Shown piece by piece: positions 26,857 through 36,546 of a DNA stretch of 64,000 nt (the stretch's first letter is position 1; every line of letters begins with the position of its first letter). A program made the position numbers and the translations under genes. Source of the DNA: Ureibacillus sinduriensis BLB-1 = JCM 15800 (lineage in GTDB: Bacteria > Bacillota > Bacilli > Bacillales_A > Planococcaceae); contig NZ_JPVO01000054.1 of assembly GCF_000772955.1 (NCBI RefSeq), positions 248,001 to 312,000 on the forward strand, read 5' to 3'. The notes under the pieces are model-generated. The model searched no databases. It saw nothing but the letters and a program-made list of their open reading frames with translations, and was not told where the DNA came from.

Positions 26857-27022
26857 AAGGGGAGCAACTTTCGCCCTTGCCATCATGATGCTATTTGTAG
26901 TAACTTCGTTGGTTTCTTTCTATTGTCTATCTTACGTATCGCAAATAAAAATGTATAATTCATTGGAATTCGCCAATGTTCGTGCTACGATAAACCTACT
27001 GAAGGAAATTGGTAGTAAGTAG
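26834..27022 (+). CDS. comGG: ComGG-like short protein at the operon end
   Basis: The frame is open further upstream, but GGAGG followed by TTG at 26,834 is the best start and gives 62 residues, MFRRIQNERGATFALAIMMLF onward. A GA-T-F-A-L motif and one hydrophobic helix resemble the ComGG N-terminus. B. subtilis ComGG has 124 residues, so the soluble C-terminal half is missing. It could be a natural short form or a truncation. The overlap with comGF is 23 bases. Confidence 0.6.
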   Translation: MFRRIQNERGATFALAIMMLFVVTSLVSFYCLSYVSQIKMYNSLEFANVRATINLLKEIGSK

Positions 27023-27057
27023 TAGATAGATTTTGGAGAGTCAAAGAAGGTGATAGC

Positions 27058-27573
27058 ATGCGAAAAATATATTTAGTAGGCTTCATGGGATGTGGTAAAA
27101 GCGCTATCGGACGAAGGCTAAGTTATTTTTTAAGACTGCCATATTACGACATGGATCATGAAATTGTCCGCCTGCAAGGGATGACGATACCTGAAATATT
27201 TGAAAAATATGGGGAAGCTCATTTTAGGGCTTTGGAGACAGAATTCCTTCTTAATTTCCGTGACGAAGCATGTATTATAGCAACTGGCGGCGGAGTGGCA
27301 ATGAGCGAAGAGAATTGCAAAATAATGCGGCGTTCCGGATTGGTCTTTTTTTTAGATGCAACTTTCGAAGATATTTATGTGCGCATTAAAAATGATAAAA
27401 ATCGACCAATTGTGCAACGTTCTACAAAAGATGAGTTAGAACAATTGTATCAAACAAGAAGAAAATTTTACAGACTTACAGGGCATATCCGAGTATTGAC
27501 AGAAGGCCGGACACTTCGTCAAATTGTAGAGTATATTGGATTCCAAGTTAATCGTCTGAAAGGCGAACAATAA
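27058..27573 (+). CDS. aroK: Shikimate kinase
   Basis: Phosphorylates shikimate at the 3-OH, the fifth step of the chorismate pathway. It has 171 residues. Walker A is GFMGCGKSAIGR (about 8-19), shikimate contacts are in DMDHEI, FRALETEFL and ATGGGVAM, and the lid Arg is in KNRPIV. GAAGGTGATAG precedes the ATG. It follows comGG by 35 bases and may be read through from the com operon. aroQ lies 11 kb downstream. Confidence 0.93.
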   Translation: MRKIYLVGFMGCGKSAIGRRLSYFLRLPYYDMDHEIVRLQGMTIPEIFEKYGEAHFRALETEFLLNFRDEACIIATGGGVAMSEENCKIMRRSGLVFFLDATFEDIYVRIKNDKNRPIVQRSTKDELEQLYQTRRKFYRLTGHIRVLTEGRTLRQIVEYIGFQVNRLKGEQ

Positions 27574-27699
27574 TTGGTTATATATAATTATCGTTCGTAT
27601 TCCAACTAAAATTAAAAAAAGATTGCCTTTTCATAATAAGCAATGTTAGGATATAGCCAAGAGAGGTTGTATCTAGTACATTGATTTTTGAATATCGCG

Positions 27700-27945
27700 C
27701 GGATGATTGTGCGGGGAGAGAACGTGAAGAGCGTCGCCGAAGGAGCAAGTAGTAAAAAGCTATGAATCTCTCAGGCAAAAAGACTCGTACAGGACGCATC
27801 TCTGGAGAGTGCTGTTTCGGTTGAATCAGCCACCAAAGGGGAAAGCCAATTTTTTCGATTCCAAACCATAAAAATCGATTTGGTGTAACTTTCAGGTACA
27901 AGGACAGGGGATTCCTAGAAATAGGGATTCGTCTGTCCTTTTTTT
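27700..27945 (+). promoter_or_regulatory. Tandem glycine riboswitch with terminator
   Basis: Two glycine aptamers in a row. The first (about 27,713-27,808) contains GGGGAGAGAA, CGCCGAAGGAGCAA, GAATCTCTCAGGCAAAAAGA and ends with CTCTGGAGAG. The second (about 27,809-27,911) contains CCACCAAAGGGGAAAGCC and AACTTTCAGGTACAAGGACAG. The expression platform is a terminator with arms AAGGACAG (27,900) and CTGTCCTT (27,933) followed by seven T. Glycine should prevent termination and switch on the glycine cleavage genes. Confidence 0.95.
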
Positions 27946-28070
27946 GCGGAATGAATACGGTTGGATTAATAAATATCCGCTGCTAGATACAGCATTAACT
28001 CAACCAATTTGGGTCGAATTGTATATTTTTCTAGTGTATTAAAAATGGATAATACTAGGGGGACATGAAA

Positions 28071-29174
28071 ATGGGGAATGAATTAAAACGAACGCCATTA
28101 TTTGAAGAGTATTCAAAATACGGCGGGAAAACAATTGACTTTGGAGGCTGGGATTTACCTGTCCAATTCTCTACCATTAAAGAAGAACATGATGCTGTTC
28201 GTCACCGTGCTGGCCTTTTTGATGTATCCCATATGGGTGAAATTTTTGTAGAAGGAAAAGATGCATTGAAGTATTTGCAGCATTTATTAACCAATGATAT
28301 AGCAAAAATTGAAATTGGTGGAGCACAATATAATGCAATGTGCTATGAAAATGGTGGAGTTGTCGATGATCTACTAGTTTATCGATTAAGTGAAAATCAA
28401 TATTTATTATGTGTAAATGCAGCGAATATCGAAAAAGATTTTGAATGGATGAATTCTTGCATCAAAGGTGATGTCGAAGTGACGAACAAGTCAGATGATT
28501 ACGCACAGATTGCCTTACAAGGCCCTCTATCGGAGGAAGTACTTCAGACTTTGACAGAAGTAGACTTAAGCTCTTTAAAATATTTTAAATTTATAGATAA
28601 TGCAGGGATAGCGGGCCATTCTGTCCTGCTTTCGCGTACGGGATATACGGGAGAAGATGGCTTTGAACTTTATGGAAAGCCAACTGCAATCGTGGATCTT
28701 TGGTCAAAGATTTTGGAAGCTGGTAAGGATAAGGGTGTCGTGCCAGCAGGTTTGGGGGCACGTGATACTCTAAGATTTGAAGCCTGCCTTCCTCTTTATG
28801 GGCAAGAGTTGGGGCGCGATATAACTCCACTTGAAGCGGGGATCGGTTTTGCCGTCAAGCTTCAAAAGGAAAGCGACTTTATTGGAAAAGATGCTTTAAT
28901 AGCACAAAAGGAAAATGGGATTCCCCGAAAACTCATCGGTGTGGAAATGATTGATAAAGGTATCCCTCGACATGGCTATAAAGTATTTAAAGACGGTGTT
29001 GAAATCGGCGAAATTACGACAGGAACTCAATCGCCTTTAACGAAAAGGAATATCGGTTTAGCCTTAATTGATGCAAAATTTGCGCAATTGGACACTGAGG
29101 TGGAAATAGAAATCCGCAATAAAAGATTGAAGGCGCAAACGTGTGCAACACCTTTTTATAAACGCTCAAAATAA
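28071..29174 (+). CDS. gcvT: Glycine cleavage system T protein (aminomethyltransferase)
   Basis: Transfers the methylene group from the aminomethyl-lipoyl H protein to THF, releasing ammonia. It has 367 residues. Family motifs include [25 protein letters not shown], the THF-site Asp in [12 protein letters not shown] and [11 protein letters not shown]. Two ATGs compete: 28,065 is one base after AGGGGGA, 28,071 is seven bases after it, so I chose 28,071. First gene behind the glycine riboswitch. Confidence 0.95.
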   Translation: MGNELKRTPLFEEYSKYGGKTIDFGGWDLPVQFSTIKEEHDAVRHRAGLFDVSHMGEIFVEGKDALKYLQHLLTNDIAKIEIGGAQYNAMCYENGGVVDDLLVYRLSENQYLLCVNAANIEKDFEWMNSCIKGDVEVTNKSDDYAQIALQGPLSEEVLQTLTEVDLSSLKYFKFIDNAGIAGHSVLLSRTGYTGEDGFELYGKPTAIVDLWSKILEAGKDKGVVPAGLGARDTLRFEACLPLYGQELGRDITPLEAGIGFAVKLQKESDFIGKDALIAQKENGIPRKLIGVEMIDKGIPRHGYKVFKDGVEIGEITTGTQSPLTKRNIGLALIDAKFAQLDTEVEIEIRNKRLKAQTCATPFYKRSK

Positions 29175-29197
29175 ATTGTGAAAAGAGGCTTAATAGT

Positions 29198-30544
29198 ATG
29201 GTACATCGTTATCTTCCTATGACGGAACAAGACAAAAAAGATATGCTTGCAACGATTGGTGCAGAAAGTGTGAACGAACTGTTTTCGGATATCCCTGAAA
29301 GTGTTCGATTCAAAGGGTTATACAATATAAAACCTGCAAAATCAGAATCGGCTCTACTAAAAGAATTAAAGCAGCTTGCTGCTAAAAATGAAGATACGGA
29401 TTCAAATGTTTCTTTCTTAGGTGCTGGAATTTATAACCACTATAAACCGATAATTGTAGATCATGTAATTTCTCGTTCGGAGTTTTATACTGCCTACACA
29501 CCGTATCAACCTGAAATTTCACAAGGTGAACTGCAAGCGATTTTTGAATTTCAGACAATGATTGCAGAATTGACTGGGATGGATCTAGCGAACTCATCAA
29601 TGTACGATGGGGGTACGTCATTAGCGGAAGCGGGGATGCTTGCTGCCGGTCATACTCGCCGAAAGAAATTGCTTGTTTCTGAATCGATTCATCCTGAATA
29701 CCGTGATGTAGTTGCTACCTATGCATACGGTCAATCTATCGAGGTTGTATCAGTACCGACGAAAAATGGTGTTACAGATGTTGAAGAACTAAAAGGTCTA
29801 ATAGACGACAATACAGCTGCTGTCATGGTGCAATATCCAAACTTCTTTGGCCAAATTGAAGATCTGCAAACAATAGGGGATATAGCTCATGAAGCGAAGG
29901 GGTTATTTATCGTTTCTGCAAATCCACTTGCTTTAGGCATTCTGACACCACCGGGTAAACTAGGGGCGGATATTACCGTGGGGGATGCACAAGTTTTTGG
30001 TATACCTGAAAGCTTTGGCGGCCCTTACTGTGGTTACTTTGCAACTACTTCCAAACTGATGCGTAAGGTACCGGGTCGTTTAGTGGGTGAAACGGTCGAT
30101 CAGGATGGACGCCGTGGGTATGTTTTAACTCTACAGGCACGTGAGCAACATATACGTCGAGAAAAAGCAACGTCTAATATTTGTTCAAACCAAGCGTTAC
30201 TGGCTCTTGCAGCTTCTGTTGCCATGACTGCTCTCGGTAAAAAGGGAGTTCAAGAGATTGCGAAACAAAATATTGTGAAAACCCGCTATGCAAAAAATGC
30301 ATTTGAAGCAGCAGGGTTCACAGTTGTATTCCAAGGTGCACACTTTAATGAAATTGTTGTGAAAACAACTAAACCTGTCAATGAAATGAATAAACAACTA
30401 ATTCAAGATGGTATCATTGGTGGTTTCGACTTAGGAACAGTCTATCCCGAGTTGGAAAATCATGTATTAATTGCTGTTACAGAATTGCGCACAAAAGAAG
30501 AAATCGACGTATTAGTTGAGAAAATGGGGGCTTACAATGCATAA
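29198..30544 (+). CDS. gcvPA: Glycine dehydrogenase (decarboxylating) subunit 1
   Basis: The first half of the split P protein, 448 residues, N-terminal [20 protein letters not shown]. Motifs include [21 protein letters not shown] and [12 protein letters not shown]. It is catalytically inactive alone and supports the PLP-bearing partner. It lies 23 bases after gcvT; its end overlaps the gcvPB start by 8 bases, matching 1:1 production of both subunits. Confidence 0.95.
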   Translation: MVHRYLPMTEQDKKDMLATIGAESVNELFSDIPESVRFKGLYNIKPAKSESALLKELKQLAAKNEDTDSNVSFLGAGIYNHYKPIIVDHVISRSEFYTAYTPYQPEISQGELQAIFEFQTMIAELTGMDLANSSMYDGGTSLAEAGMLAAGHTRRKKLLVSESIHPEYRDVVATYAYGQSIEVVSVPTKNGVTDVEELKGLIDDNTAAVMVQYPNFFGQIEDLQTIGDIAHEAKGLFIVSANPLALGILTPPGKLGADITVGDAQVFGIPESFGGPYCGYFATTSKLMRKVPGRLVGETVDQDGRRGYVLTLQAREQHIRREKATSNICSNQALLALAASVAMTALGKKGVQEIAKQNIVKTRYAKNAFEAAGFTVVFQGAHFNEIVVKTTKPVNEMNKQLIQDGIIGGFDLGTVYPELENHVLIAVTELRTKEEIDVLVEKMGAYNA

Positions 30545-32006
30545 CGAAAATCAATCACTCATTTTTGAATTATCCAAAGAAGGTCGAGTAGGATATAGCT
30601 TGCCAGAATTAGATGTGCCGGATTTCGATCTATCGGATTTATTGCCTGAAGGATTTGTTCGCAAAGAGGCTGCAGAATTACCTGAAGTTGCCGAGTTGGA
30701 CATTATGCGCCATTATACAGCTCTATCGCGCCGAAATCACGGAGTAGATTCGGGATTCTACCCACTTGGTTCCTGTACAATGAAATACAACCCTAAGATC
30801 AACGAAAATGTAGCGAGACTTTCAGGTTTTGCCAATATCCACCCTTTACAAGATGAAGCTACTGTTCAAGGGGCGATGGAATTATTATTTGAACTTCAAA
30901 CATCTTTAGTGGAAATCACGGGGATGGATGAAGTCACTTTACAGCCGGCGGCAGGGGCTCATGGAGAATGGACAGCATTAATGATGATCCGCGCATTCCA
31001 TGAAGCAAATGGTGAAGGGCATCGCAACAAGGTAATTGTACCGGACTCTGCACATGGTACGAACCCAGCTTCAGCAACGGTTGCTGGATTTGAGACAATT
31101 ACGGTGAAATCCAACGAAGATGGGCTAGTGGATTTGGATGATTTACGCCGTGTTGTTGGAGAAGACACAGCTGCATTAATGCTGACCAACCCTAATACTC
31201 TTGGGTTATTTGAGGAAAATATTTTGGAAATGGCCGAAATCATCCATGGTGTTGGAGGTAAGGTTTACTATGATGGCGCCAATTTAAATGCCGTGATGAG
31301 TAAAGCACGTCCGGGGGATATGGGCTTCGATTGTGTCCATTTAAACCTGCACAAGACGTTTACGGGCCCTCATGGTGGTGGAGGTCCGGGTTCTGGTCCG
31401 GTTGGTGTGAAAGCGGATTTGATTCCATTTCTGCCAAAACCTGTGTTAGTGAAAAAGGAAGATGGTTCTTTCCATTTTGATTACAACCGTCCCCAATCAA
31501 TCGGTCGAGTAAAACCATATTACGGTAACTTCGGTATCAATGTTCGTGCCTATACGTATATCCGTACGATGGGTCCTGAAGGGTTGAAAGCAGTGACAGA
31601 ATATGCGGTATTGAACGCAAACTATATGATGCGTCGTCTCGAACCTTTCTTTGATTTACCATACAATCGACACTGTAAGCATGAATTCGTTCTTTCGGGC
31701 CGCCGCCAGAAGAAATTAGGTGTCCGTACATTGGATATTGCCAAACGTCTGCTTGACTTTGGGTACCATCCACCTACAATCTACTTCCCATTAAATGTTG
31801 AGGAGGGAATGATGATTGAGCCGACTGAAACGGAATCCAAAGAAACTTTGGATGCATTTATTGACGCGATGATTCAAATTGCTAATGAAACGGAAGAAAA
31901 TCCTTCAATTGTTCAAGAAGCGCCACATACAACAGTCATCAGTCGTTTAGATGAAACACGTGCTGCCCGTACACCGATTCTTCGCTATACGAAAATGGAA
32001 GGTTAA
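30537..32006 (+). CDS. gcvPB: Glycine dehydrogenase (decarboxylating) subunit 2
   Basis: The PLP-binding half of the P protein. It decarboxylates glycine and loads the aminomethyl group onto lipoylated H protein. An in-frame TTG lies upstream at 30,516, but the ATG at 30,537 follows GGGGG and gives 489 residues, the usual length. The PLP Lys is K273 in [16 protein letters not shown]; the substrate loop is [14 protein letters not shown]. End of the gcv operon; gcvH is not in the window. Confidence 0.95.
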   Translation: MHNENQSLIFELSKEGRVGYSLPELDVPDFDLSDLLPEGFVRKEAAELPEVAELDIMRHYTALSRRNHGVDSGFYPLGSCTMKYNPKINENVARLSGFANIHPLQDEATVQGAMELLFELQTSLVEITGMDEVTLQPAAGAHGEWTALMMIRAFHEANGEGHRNKVIVPDSAHGTNPASATVAGFETITVKSNEDGLVDLDDLRRVVGEDTAALMLTNPNTLGLFEENILEMAEIIHGVGGKVYYDGANLNAVMSKARPGDMGFDCVHLNLHKTFTGPHGGGGPGSGPVGVKADLIPFLPKPVLVKKEDGSFHFDYNRPQSIGRVKPYYGNFGINVRAYTYIRTMGPEGLKAVTEYAVLNANYMMRRLEPFFDLPYNRHCKHEFVLSGRRQKKLGVRTLDIAKRLLDFGYHPPTIYFPLNVEEGMMIEPTETESKETLDAFIDAMIQIANETEENPSIVQEAPHTTVISRLDETRAARTPILRYTKMEG

Positions 32007-32014
32007 CGTAAATT

Positions 32015-32042
32015 GGACGCCTCGACATGGGGCGTCTATTTT
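32015..32042 (+). terminator. Terminator of the gcv operon
   Basis: A 6-bp stem GACGCC/GGCGTC with a 9-base loop, followed by TATTTT. Confidence 0.65.
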
Positions 32043-32233
32043 CTAGTTAAGGATTGAATCTGAAAATCCTAAGAAATCATTGATTTAATTTAGGGAAAAT
32101 TCAATCAAACCGATGTTGCCATTATAATAGGAAGAAACTCTTATTTTTTGTTGGGAAAATAGCGATTTTTTGCGTTGTTAAATAAAGTGGAGTATTGAAC
32201 AAATGATGGATCACTCTACTTCAATTCACTTTT

Positions 32234-32270
32234 AAAGGGACATCTCACTAAACGGAGAAGTCCCTTTTTG
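32234..32270. terminator. Second terminator-like hairpin in the gcvPB-yqhL gap
   Basis: Arms AAAGGGAC (32,234) and GTCCCTTT (32,260) enclose an inner TCTC/GAGA pairing, followed by T residues on the plus strand and by TTTAAAA on the minus strand. The 358-base gap shows no gene; this hairpin may terminate either gcv read-through or the convergent yqhL. Confidence 0.6.
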
Positions 32271-32364
32271 GGTGGAAAGATCGTATAAGCTTCTAGCGAA
32301 ATCCGATTAAGAATAGACATCACCGCGGTCTATTTGGAACGAATTTTCTTTAACAAGTGCGCGT

Positions 32365-32775
32365 TTATGCTTTTGATTTCACTTTACCTGTCCAAGTTTT
32401 GAAACCACCTTGCAATTGGTAAACCTGACTATAGCCTTTTTTCTGCAAGAAAAGAGCAGTACGAGCACTACGGCCTGCATTTTGGCAATACAAGTAGACC
32501 GGCAGATCTGGGCGGATTTCTTTGTAACGTTGGCGAAGTTGTGTGGAGGGGATATTACGTGCACCTAAGATATGTCCCGCTTCAAATTCTTTCACTTCGC
32601 GCACATCAATTAGTTGTGCTTTTCGGTACCCTTGGATAAACTGATCTTGATTTAAGTTTGTCACTGCTTTTTTAAGACGCAGTGTATTTACTAGAACGTA
32701 TACGATGATAAGACCTAGTATGATAGCAATTGTATAAAGTACAGCCACTGCAATATTTCTCCTTTCCTTCTTCAT
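32365..32775 (-). CDS. yqhL: Membrane-anchored rhodanese (YqhL)
   Basis: 136 residues: an N-terminal helix (about 8-30), then one rhodanese domain with the persulfide-forming Cys97 in YLYCQNAGRSAR. The six-residue loop CQNAGR is the classical rhodanese size. Probable role in sulfane sulfur handling at the membrane. It is divergent from lipM as in B. subtilis. GGAGAAAT precedes the ATG. Confidence 0.9.
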   Translation of the reverse strand: MKKERRNIAVAVLYTIAIILGLIIVYVLVNTLRLKKAVTNLNQDQFIQGYRKAQLIDVREVKEFEAGHILGARNIPSTQLRQRYKEIRPDLPVYLYCQNAGRSARTALFLQKKGYSQVYQLQGGFKTWTGKVKSKA

Positions 32776-32855
32776 ACTCCATTATAAAAGAGAAAGTGGC
32801 GTTAGTCCAATCAGTTTGTTAAAATGATATTTAGTGTGTCTTAGGAGATGATGTA

Positions 32856-33689
32856 ATGAAAGCAAAATGGTATTTTATAAATTCAGGACCATGTAGTCCT
32901 TCGTATAATATGGCTTTGGATGAAGCGTTACTAGATTTGCACAGCCAAGGTGCAATTCCTCCGGTAATACGGTTTTATGAGTGGAATCCAGCTACATTAT
33001 CCATCGGTTATTTTCAAAGTGCGGAAAAAGATATAGATTTACAAATGGTAAAAGAACAGAAACTGGGATTCGTGCGGCGTCCAACTGGCGGAAGGGCGGT
33101 TTTGCATGAAAGCGAGTTGACTTACAGTATCATAGTGACAGAACAATATCCCGAAATGCCTGCAAGTGTGACAGAAGCGTATCGAGTACTAAGTGAGGGG
33201 TTGCTGCTTGGCTTCCAAAATTTAGGGCTGGATGCTTATTTTAGTATTCCGGACACCGAAGAAAAGCAAGCTGACTTAAAGAAACCAAAAAGTGCCGTAT
33301 GCTTCGATGCGCCGAGCTGGTATGAATTGGTGGTAGAGGGCAAAAAGGTGGCAGGTAGTGCCCAAACACGCCAAAAAGGTGTTATCCTACAGCACGGAGC
33401 AATCTTACTTGATCTTGATGAAGAGAAATTGCTTTCTGTATTTAAATTTTCTTCACCTGAAGCAAAAGAAAAGATGCGTCAGAAGCTTCCGGAAAAAGCA
33501 GTTGCCATTAATAGATTAACAGATAAAGAAATTACGATTGCCCAATGTATCGAGGCCTTTAAAAAAGGGTTTGAGGAAGCATTGGAAATCGAATTGATTC
33601 CATACCAATTAACTGAAGAACAATTACAATATGTAAAAAGGTTGGAAGAAACAAAATATTTAAATGATGAATGGAATTACAAGAAATAA
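32856..33689 (+). CDS. lipM: Octanoyltransferase LipM
   Basis: Moves octanoyl from ACP to the glycine cleavage H protein, the entry into lipoate synthesis in Bacilli. It has 277 residues. The catalytic Cys149 lies in [14 protein letters not shown], equivalent to Cys150 in B. subtilis, and the Lys in [11 protein letters not shown] is the second active-site residue. [12 protein letters not shown] is the family substrate motif. TTAGGAGATGATG precedes the ATG. The link with the gcv operon next door is functional: lipoyl-H is the partner of GcvP and GcvT. Confidence 0.94.
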   Translation: MKAKWYFINSGPCSPSYNMALDEALLDLHSQGAIPPVIRFYEWNPATLSIGYFQSAEKDIDLQMVKEQKLGFVRRPTGGRAVLHESELTYSIIVTEQYPEMPASVTEAYRVLSEGLLLGFQNLGLDAYFSIPDTEEKQADLKKPKSAVCFDAPSWYELVVEGKKVAGSAQTRQKGVILQHGAILLDLDEEKLLSVFKFSSPEAKEKMRQKLPEKAVAINRLTDKEITIAQCIEAFKKGFEEALEIELIPYQLTEEQLQYVKRLEETKYLNDEWNYKK

Positions 33690-33825
33690 GAACGTACGTT
33701 TCTCTTACGCCGGAAATTTTTTTATAGAGTTGAAAGTCTTTAATATGAAGGATTTGAACTACTTTTTAAAAAATCAACCCCTTGAAATGATATTTTTTAT
33801 AAGGTAATCTTTTCTAGTGAAAAAA

Positions 33826-33907
33826 TATCTACATCTAGTATTTCCGCTATTTGTCAGACACTATATGTTGTGGTGGTGACTGAAGTAGATTATACTAGAT
33901 GTATTAT
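33826..33907 (+). promoter_or_regulatory. NrdR-box promoter region of the ribonucleotide reductase gene
   Basis: ACACTATATGTTGTGG (33,858-33,873) closely matches the NrdR palindrome ACACTATATATAGTGT. It overlaps a -35 TTGTGG; a -10 TATACT follows at 33,891 with 17-base spacing. Two flanking half-matches form a perfect 12-bp inverted repeat, TACATCTAGTAT (33,830) and ATACTAGATGTA (33,892), centred 32 and 34 bases from the main box. A three-site NrdR arrangement repressing the promoter is the likely reading. Confidence 0.75.
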
Positions 33908-33927
33908 CTATTAAGGGAGGCTGGCAG

Positions 33928-36501
33928 ATGGTATTGGCAAAAGAAACGAAAACAACCATCCTCGTACAACAACTCAACAAAGACATCGAGAAATTTCCTC
34001 AAGTATTTCCGATTACACCCGATATGCATATAACGCATAAAGGGGTTTCTAGATTGGTAATGATTGATCGCTACGCGTTTAAGGATACCGAAAAGAAAAC
34101 TCTAAAGGCTGGAGATTTTGTCGTATTGACGATTAAAGAAGATCCAAAATTCCCCGCACGTGGTCTAGGTTTTATCCAATCGATTGATGTGATGGCAAAG
34201 AAAGCGGAAATTCTCATCGAAGAAGAATACCGCCATGTTTTAGAAGATGCAACAGAACAACAAACGGGTATTATCGTACGCTCATTAGACGTAATTGAAA
34301 AGCCTCTTGAAGTTTTTTATGAACAAATTGCAAAACGTAATGCCTTTGGGTTATCTGCTGTTGAACAGACAGAAGAAAATAGACAAAAATGGTTTGCAAA
34401 ATTCTATGAGCAACTTGTTTCCTTAAAATTCATTCCGGCTGGTCGTGTACTGTACGGTGCCGGCTCTCAAACGGATGTAACTTTCTTCAATTGTTATGTG
34501 ATGCCTTTTGTTGCCGATAGCCGTGAGGGAATTAGCGATCATCGCAAACAAGTCATGGAAATAATGAGCCGAGGTGGCGGAGTTGGAACAAACGGTTCAA
34601 CATTGCGTCCACGCAACACATTGGCGCGCGGTGTAAATGGCAAATCTAGCGGATCTGTATCATGGCTTGATGATATCGCGAAACTGACACACCTAGTTGA
34701 ACAGGGGGGCAGCCGCCGCGGTGCCCAAATGATTATGCTGGCAGACTGGCACCCGGATATTGTGGAATTCATCATTTCAAAAATGCAAAATCCTCGGATT
34801 CTTCGATTCCTGATTGAGAATACGAATGATGAACTAATCTCGCAATTGGCAAATGAAAAACTGAAATTCAAACCTTTAACACAGCAAGAAGAAGCAATGT
34901 ATCAAGGCATTGTTAACTATAAAAATATTCCTGGTATAGGTGGATTCAGCGAATCTATTATCAAGGATGCGGAAACGAAATTACGTGATGGCGGTACTTA
35001 TAGTGTTCACAACCCGGAATTTTTGACGGGTGCCAATATCTCTGTAACATTAACAAAAGACTTCATGACTGCTATCGAGAATGATGAAGACTATGAATTG
35101 CGATTCCCGGATGTTGCAAGTTACACACCCGAAGAAATGGCCATTTATAATGAAAAATGGCACGAAATCGGGGATGTGCGTGAATGGGAAGCACTTGGAT
35201 ATCGAGTTCACACTTACCGCAAGATTAAAGCCCGCGAGCTATGGAACTTAATCAATATCTGTGCAACGTATGCAGCAGAACCAGGTATTTTCTTTATCGA
35301 TAATGCCAACGACATGACTAATGCACAAAGCTACGGTCAGAAAGTTGTTGCAACGAATCCTTGTGGCGAACAACCACTCGCACCATTTTCAGTGTGTAAT
35401 CTAGCAGCTGTAAACTTGGCACAGTTTGCCGAGAAAGAATCAAAAACGGTCAACTTCGACGCACTTCGTGAAACTGTTCAAATCGGCGTACGAATGCAAG
35501 ATAATGTAATCGATGCTACACCTTACTTCCTTGAGGAAAACCGTAAACAAGCTTTAGGCGAACGCAGAGTTGGTCTTGGGGTGATGGGACTTGCCGACCT
35601 CTTAATCTACTGTGAAAAAGAGTATGGCTCACCGGAAGGGAACGAACTTGTCGATAAGATCTTTGAGACGATCGCCGTGGCTGCATATGAAACGTCGATT
35701 GAGCTCGGGAAAGAACGTGGAAGTTTCCCATTCCTTGAAGGGGAAACACCAGAAGAAACAAATCGTTTGAGACAAGCCTTCATAAATACAGGCTACATGC
35801 AAAAAATGCCTGAACATGTCCGACGAGGTGTTCTTGAAAATGGCATCCGTAATTCCCACTTATTAACTGTCGCTCCTACGGGAAGCACTGGTACGATGGT
35901 TGGTGTGGCAACAGGCCTTGAACCTTATTTCTCATTCGTTTATTACCGTTCAGGACGCCTTGGTAAGTTTATTGAAGTAAAAGCGGAAATCGTACAAGAA
36001 TATTTGGAAGCACATCCTGAAGCGGATGAAAACAACCTTCCAGCTTGGTTTGTTTCGTCTATGGAACTATCAGCGGAAGCACATGCAGATGTGCAATGTG
36101 TCATCCAGCGTTGGGTCGATTCGTCCATTTCTAAAACTGTAAACGCACCTAAAGGATATACGGTTGAACAAGTTCAGAAAGTGTATGAACGTCTATATAA
36201 AGGCGGCGCAAAAGGCGGTACGGTTTATGTGGATGGAAGCCGTGATTCACAAGTGCTTACACTAAAAGCAGAATCGTCCCATGATGAGCAGCTTGCTTTT
36301 GATGAAGTACTTGAAGAGGGAGTCAAAGAGAAACAACCCGTAGTTCTAGTAGATACTATTGCACCTCTAGCGACTACAAACGTAACAATTGGATCTGAAG
36401 TTGGAAATACTTGTCCCGTTTGCCGCCAAGGAACGGTGGAAGAATTAGGCGGATGCAACACATGTACCGGCTGTGGTGCCCAACTAAAGTGTGGTCTATA
36501 A
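33928..36501 (+). CDS. nrdJ: Adenosylcobalamin-dependent ribonucleotide reductase (class II)
   Basis: Makes deoxyribonucleotides using coenzyme B12, without oxygen requirement. It has 857 residues. Active-site residues are C189 in FFNCYVMPF (redox Cys), C479 and E481 in NPCGEQPL (thiyl Cys and Glu), and the phosphate-binding APTGSTGT. The C-terminus ends with a Cys cluster (CPVC, CNTCTGCG, KCGL) expected to act in redox shuttling or metal binding. GGGAGG precedes the ATG. It occupies the place of mntR-yqhO-yqhP in B. subtilis. No cobalamin riboswitch was seen upstream; control appears to be through NrdR. Confidence 0.93.
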   Translation: MVLAKETKTTILVQQLNKDIEKFPQVFPITPDMHITHKGVSRLVMIDRYAFKDTEKKTLKAGDFVVLTIKEDPKFPARGLGFIQSIDVMAKKAEILIEEEYRHVLEDATEQQTGIIVRSLDVIEKPLEVFYEQIAKRNAFGLSAVEQTEENRQKWFAKFYEQLVSLKFIPAGRVLYGAGSQTDVTFFNCYVMPFVADSREGISDHRKQVMEIMSRGGGVGTNGSTLRPRNTLARGVNGKSSGSVSWLDDIAKLTHLVEQGGSRRGAQMIMLADWHPDIVEFIISKMQNPRILRFLIENTNDELISQLANEKLKFKPLTQQEEAMYQGIVNYKNIPGIGGFSESIIKDAETKLRDGGTYSVHNPEFLTGANISVTLTKDFMTAIENDEDYELRFPDVASYTPEEMAIYNEKWHEIGDVREWEALGYRVHTYRKIKARELWNLINICATYAAEPGIFFIDNANDMTNAQSYGQKVVATNPCGEQPLAPFSVCNLAAVNLAQFAEKESKTVNFDALRETVQIGVRMQDNVIDATPYFLEENRKQALGERRVGLGVMGLADLLIYCEKEYGSPEGNELVDKIFETIAVAAYETSIELGKERGSFPFLEGETPEETNRLRQAFINTGYMQKMPEHVRRGVLENGIRNSHLLTVAPTGSTGTMVGVATGLEPYFSFVYYRSGRLGKFIEVKAEIVQEYLEAHPEADENNLPAWFVSSMELSAEAHADVQCVIQRWVDSSISKTVNAPKGYTVEQVQKVYERLYKGGAKGGTVYVDGSRDSQVLTLKAESSHDEQLAFDEVLEEGVKEKQPVVLVDTIAPLATTNVTIGSEVGNTCPVCRQGTVEELGGCNTCTGCGAQLKCGL

Positions 36502-36511
36502 AAAGATAGCA

Positions 36512-36543
36512 AAAAGGCAATTTCCATCAGGAAATTGCCTTTT
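36512..36543. terminator. Bidirectional terminator between nrdJ and the TauE gene
   Basis: A perfect 14-bp stem AAAAGGCAATTTCC/GGAAATTGCCTTTT with an ATCA loop, usable from both converging genes. Confidence 0.9.
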
Positions 36544-36546
36544 CAT

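Noticed and set aside
33690-33927. Cobalamin riboswitch upstream of the B12-dependent reductase
   Set aside because: No B12-box-like sequence or multi-stem architecture is visible in the 238 bases; NrdR sites explain regulation.
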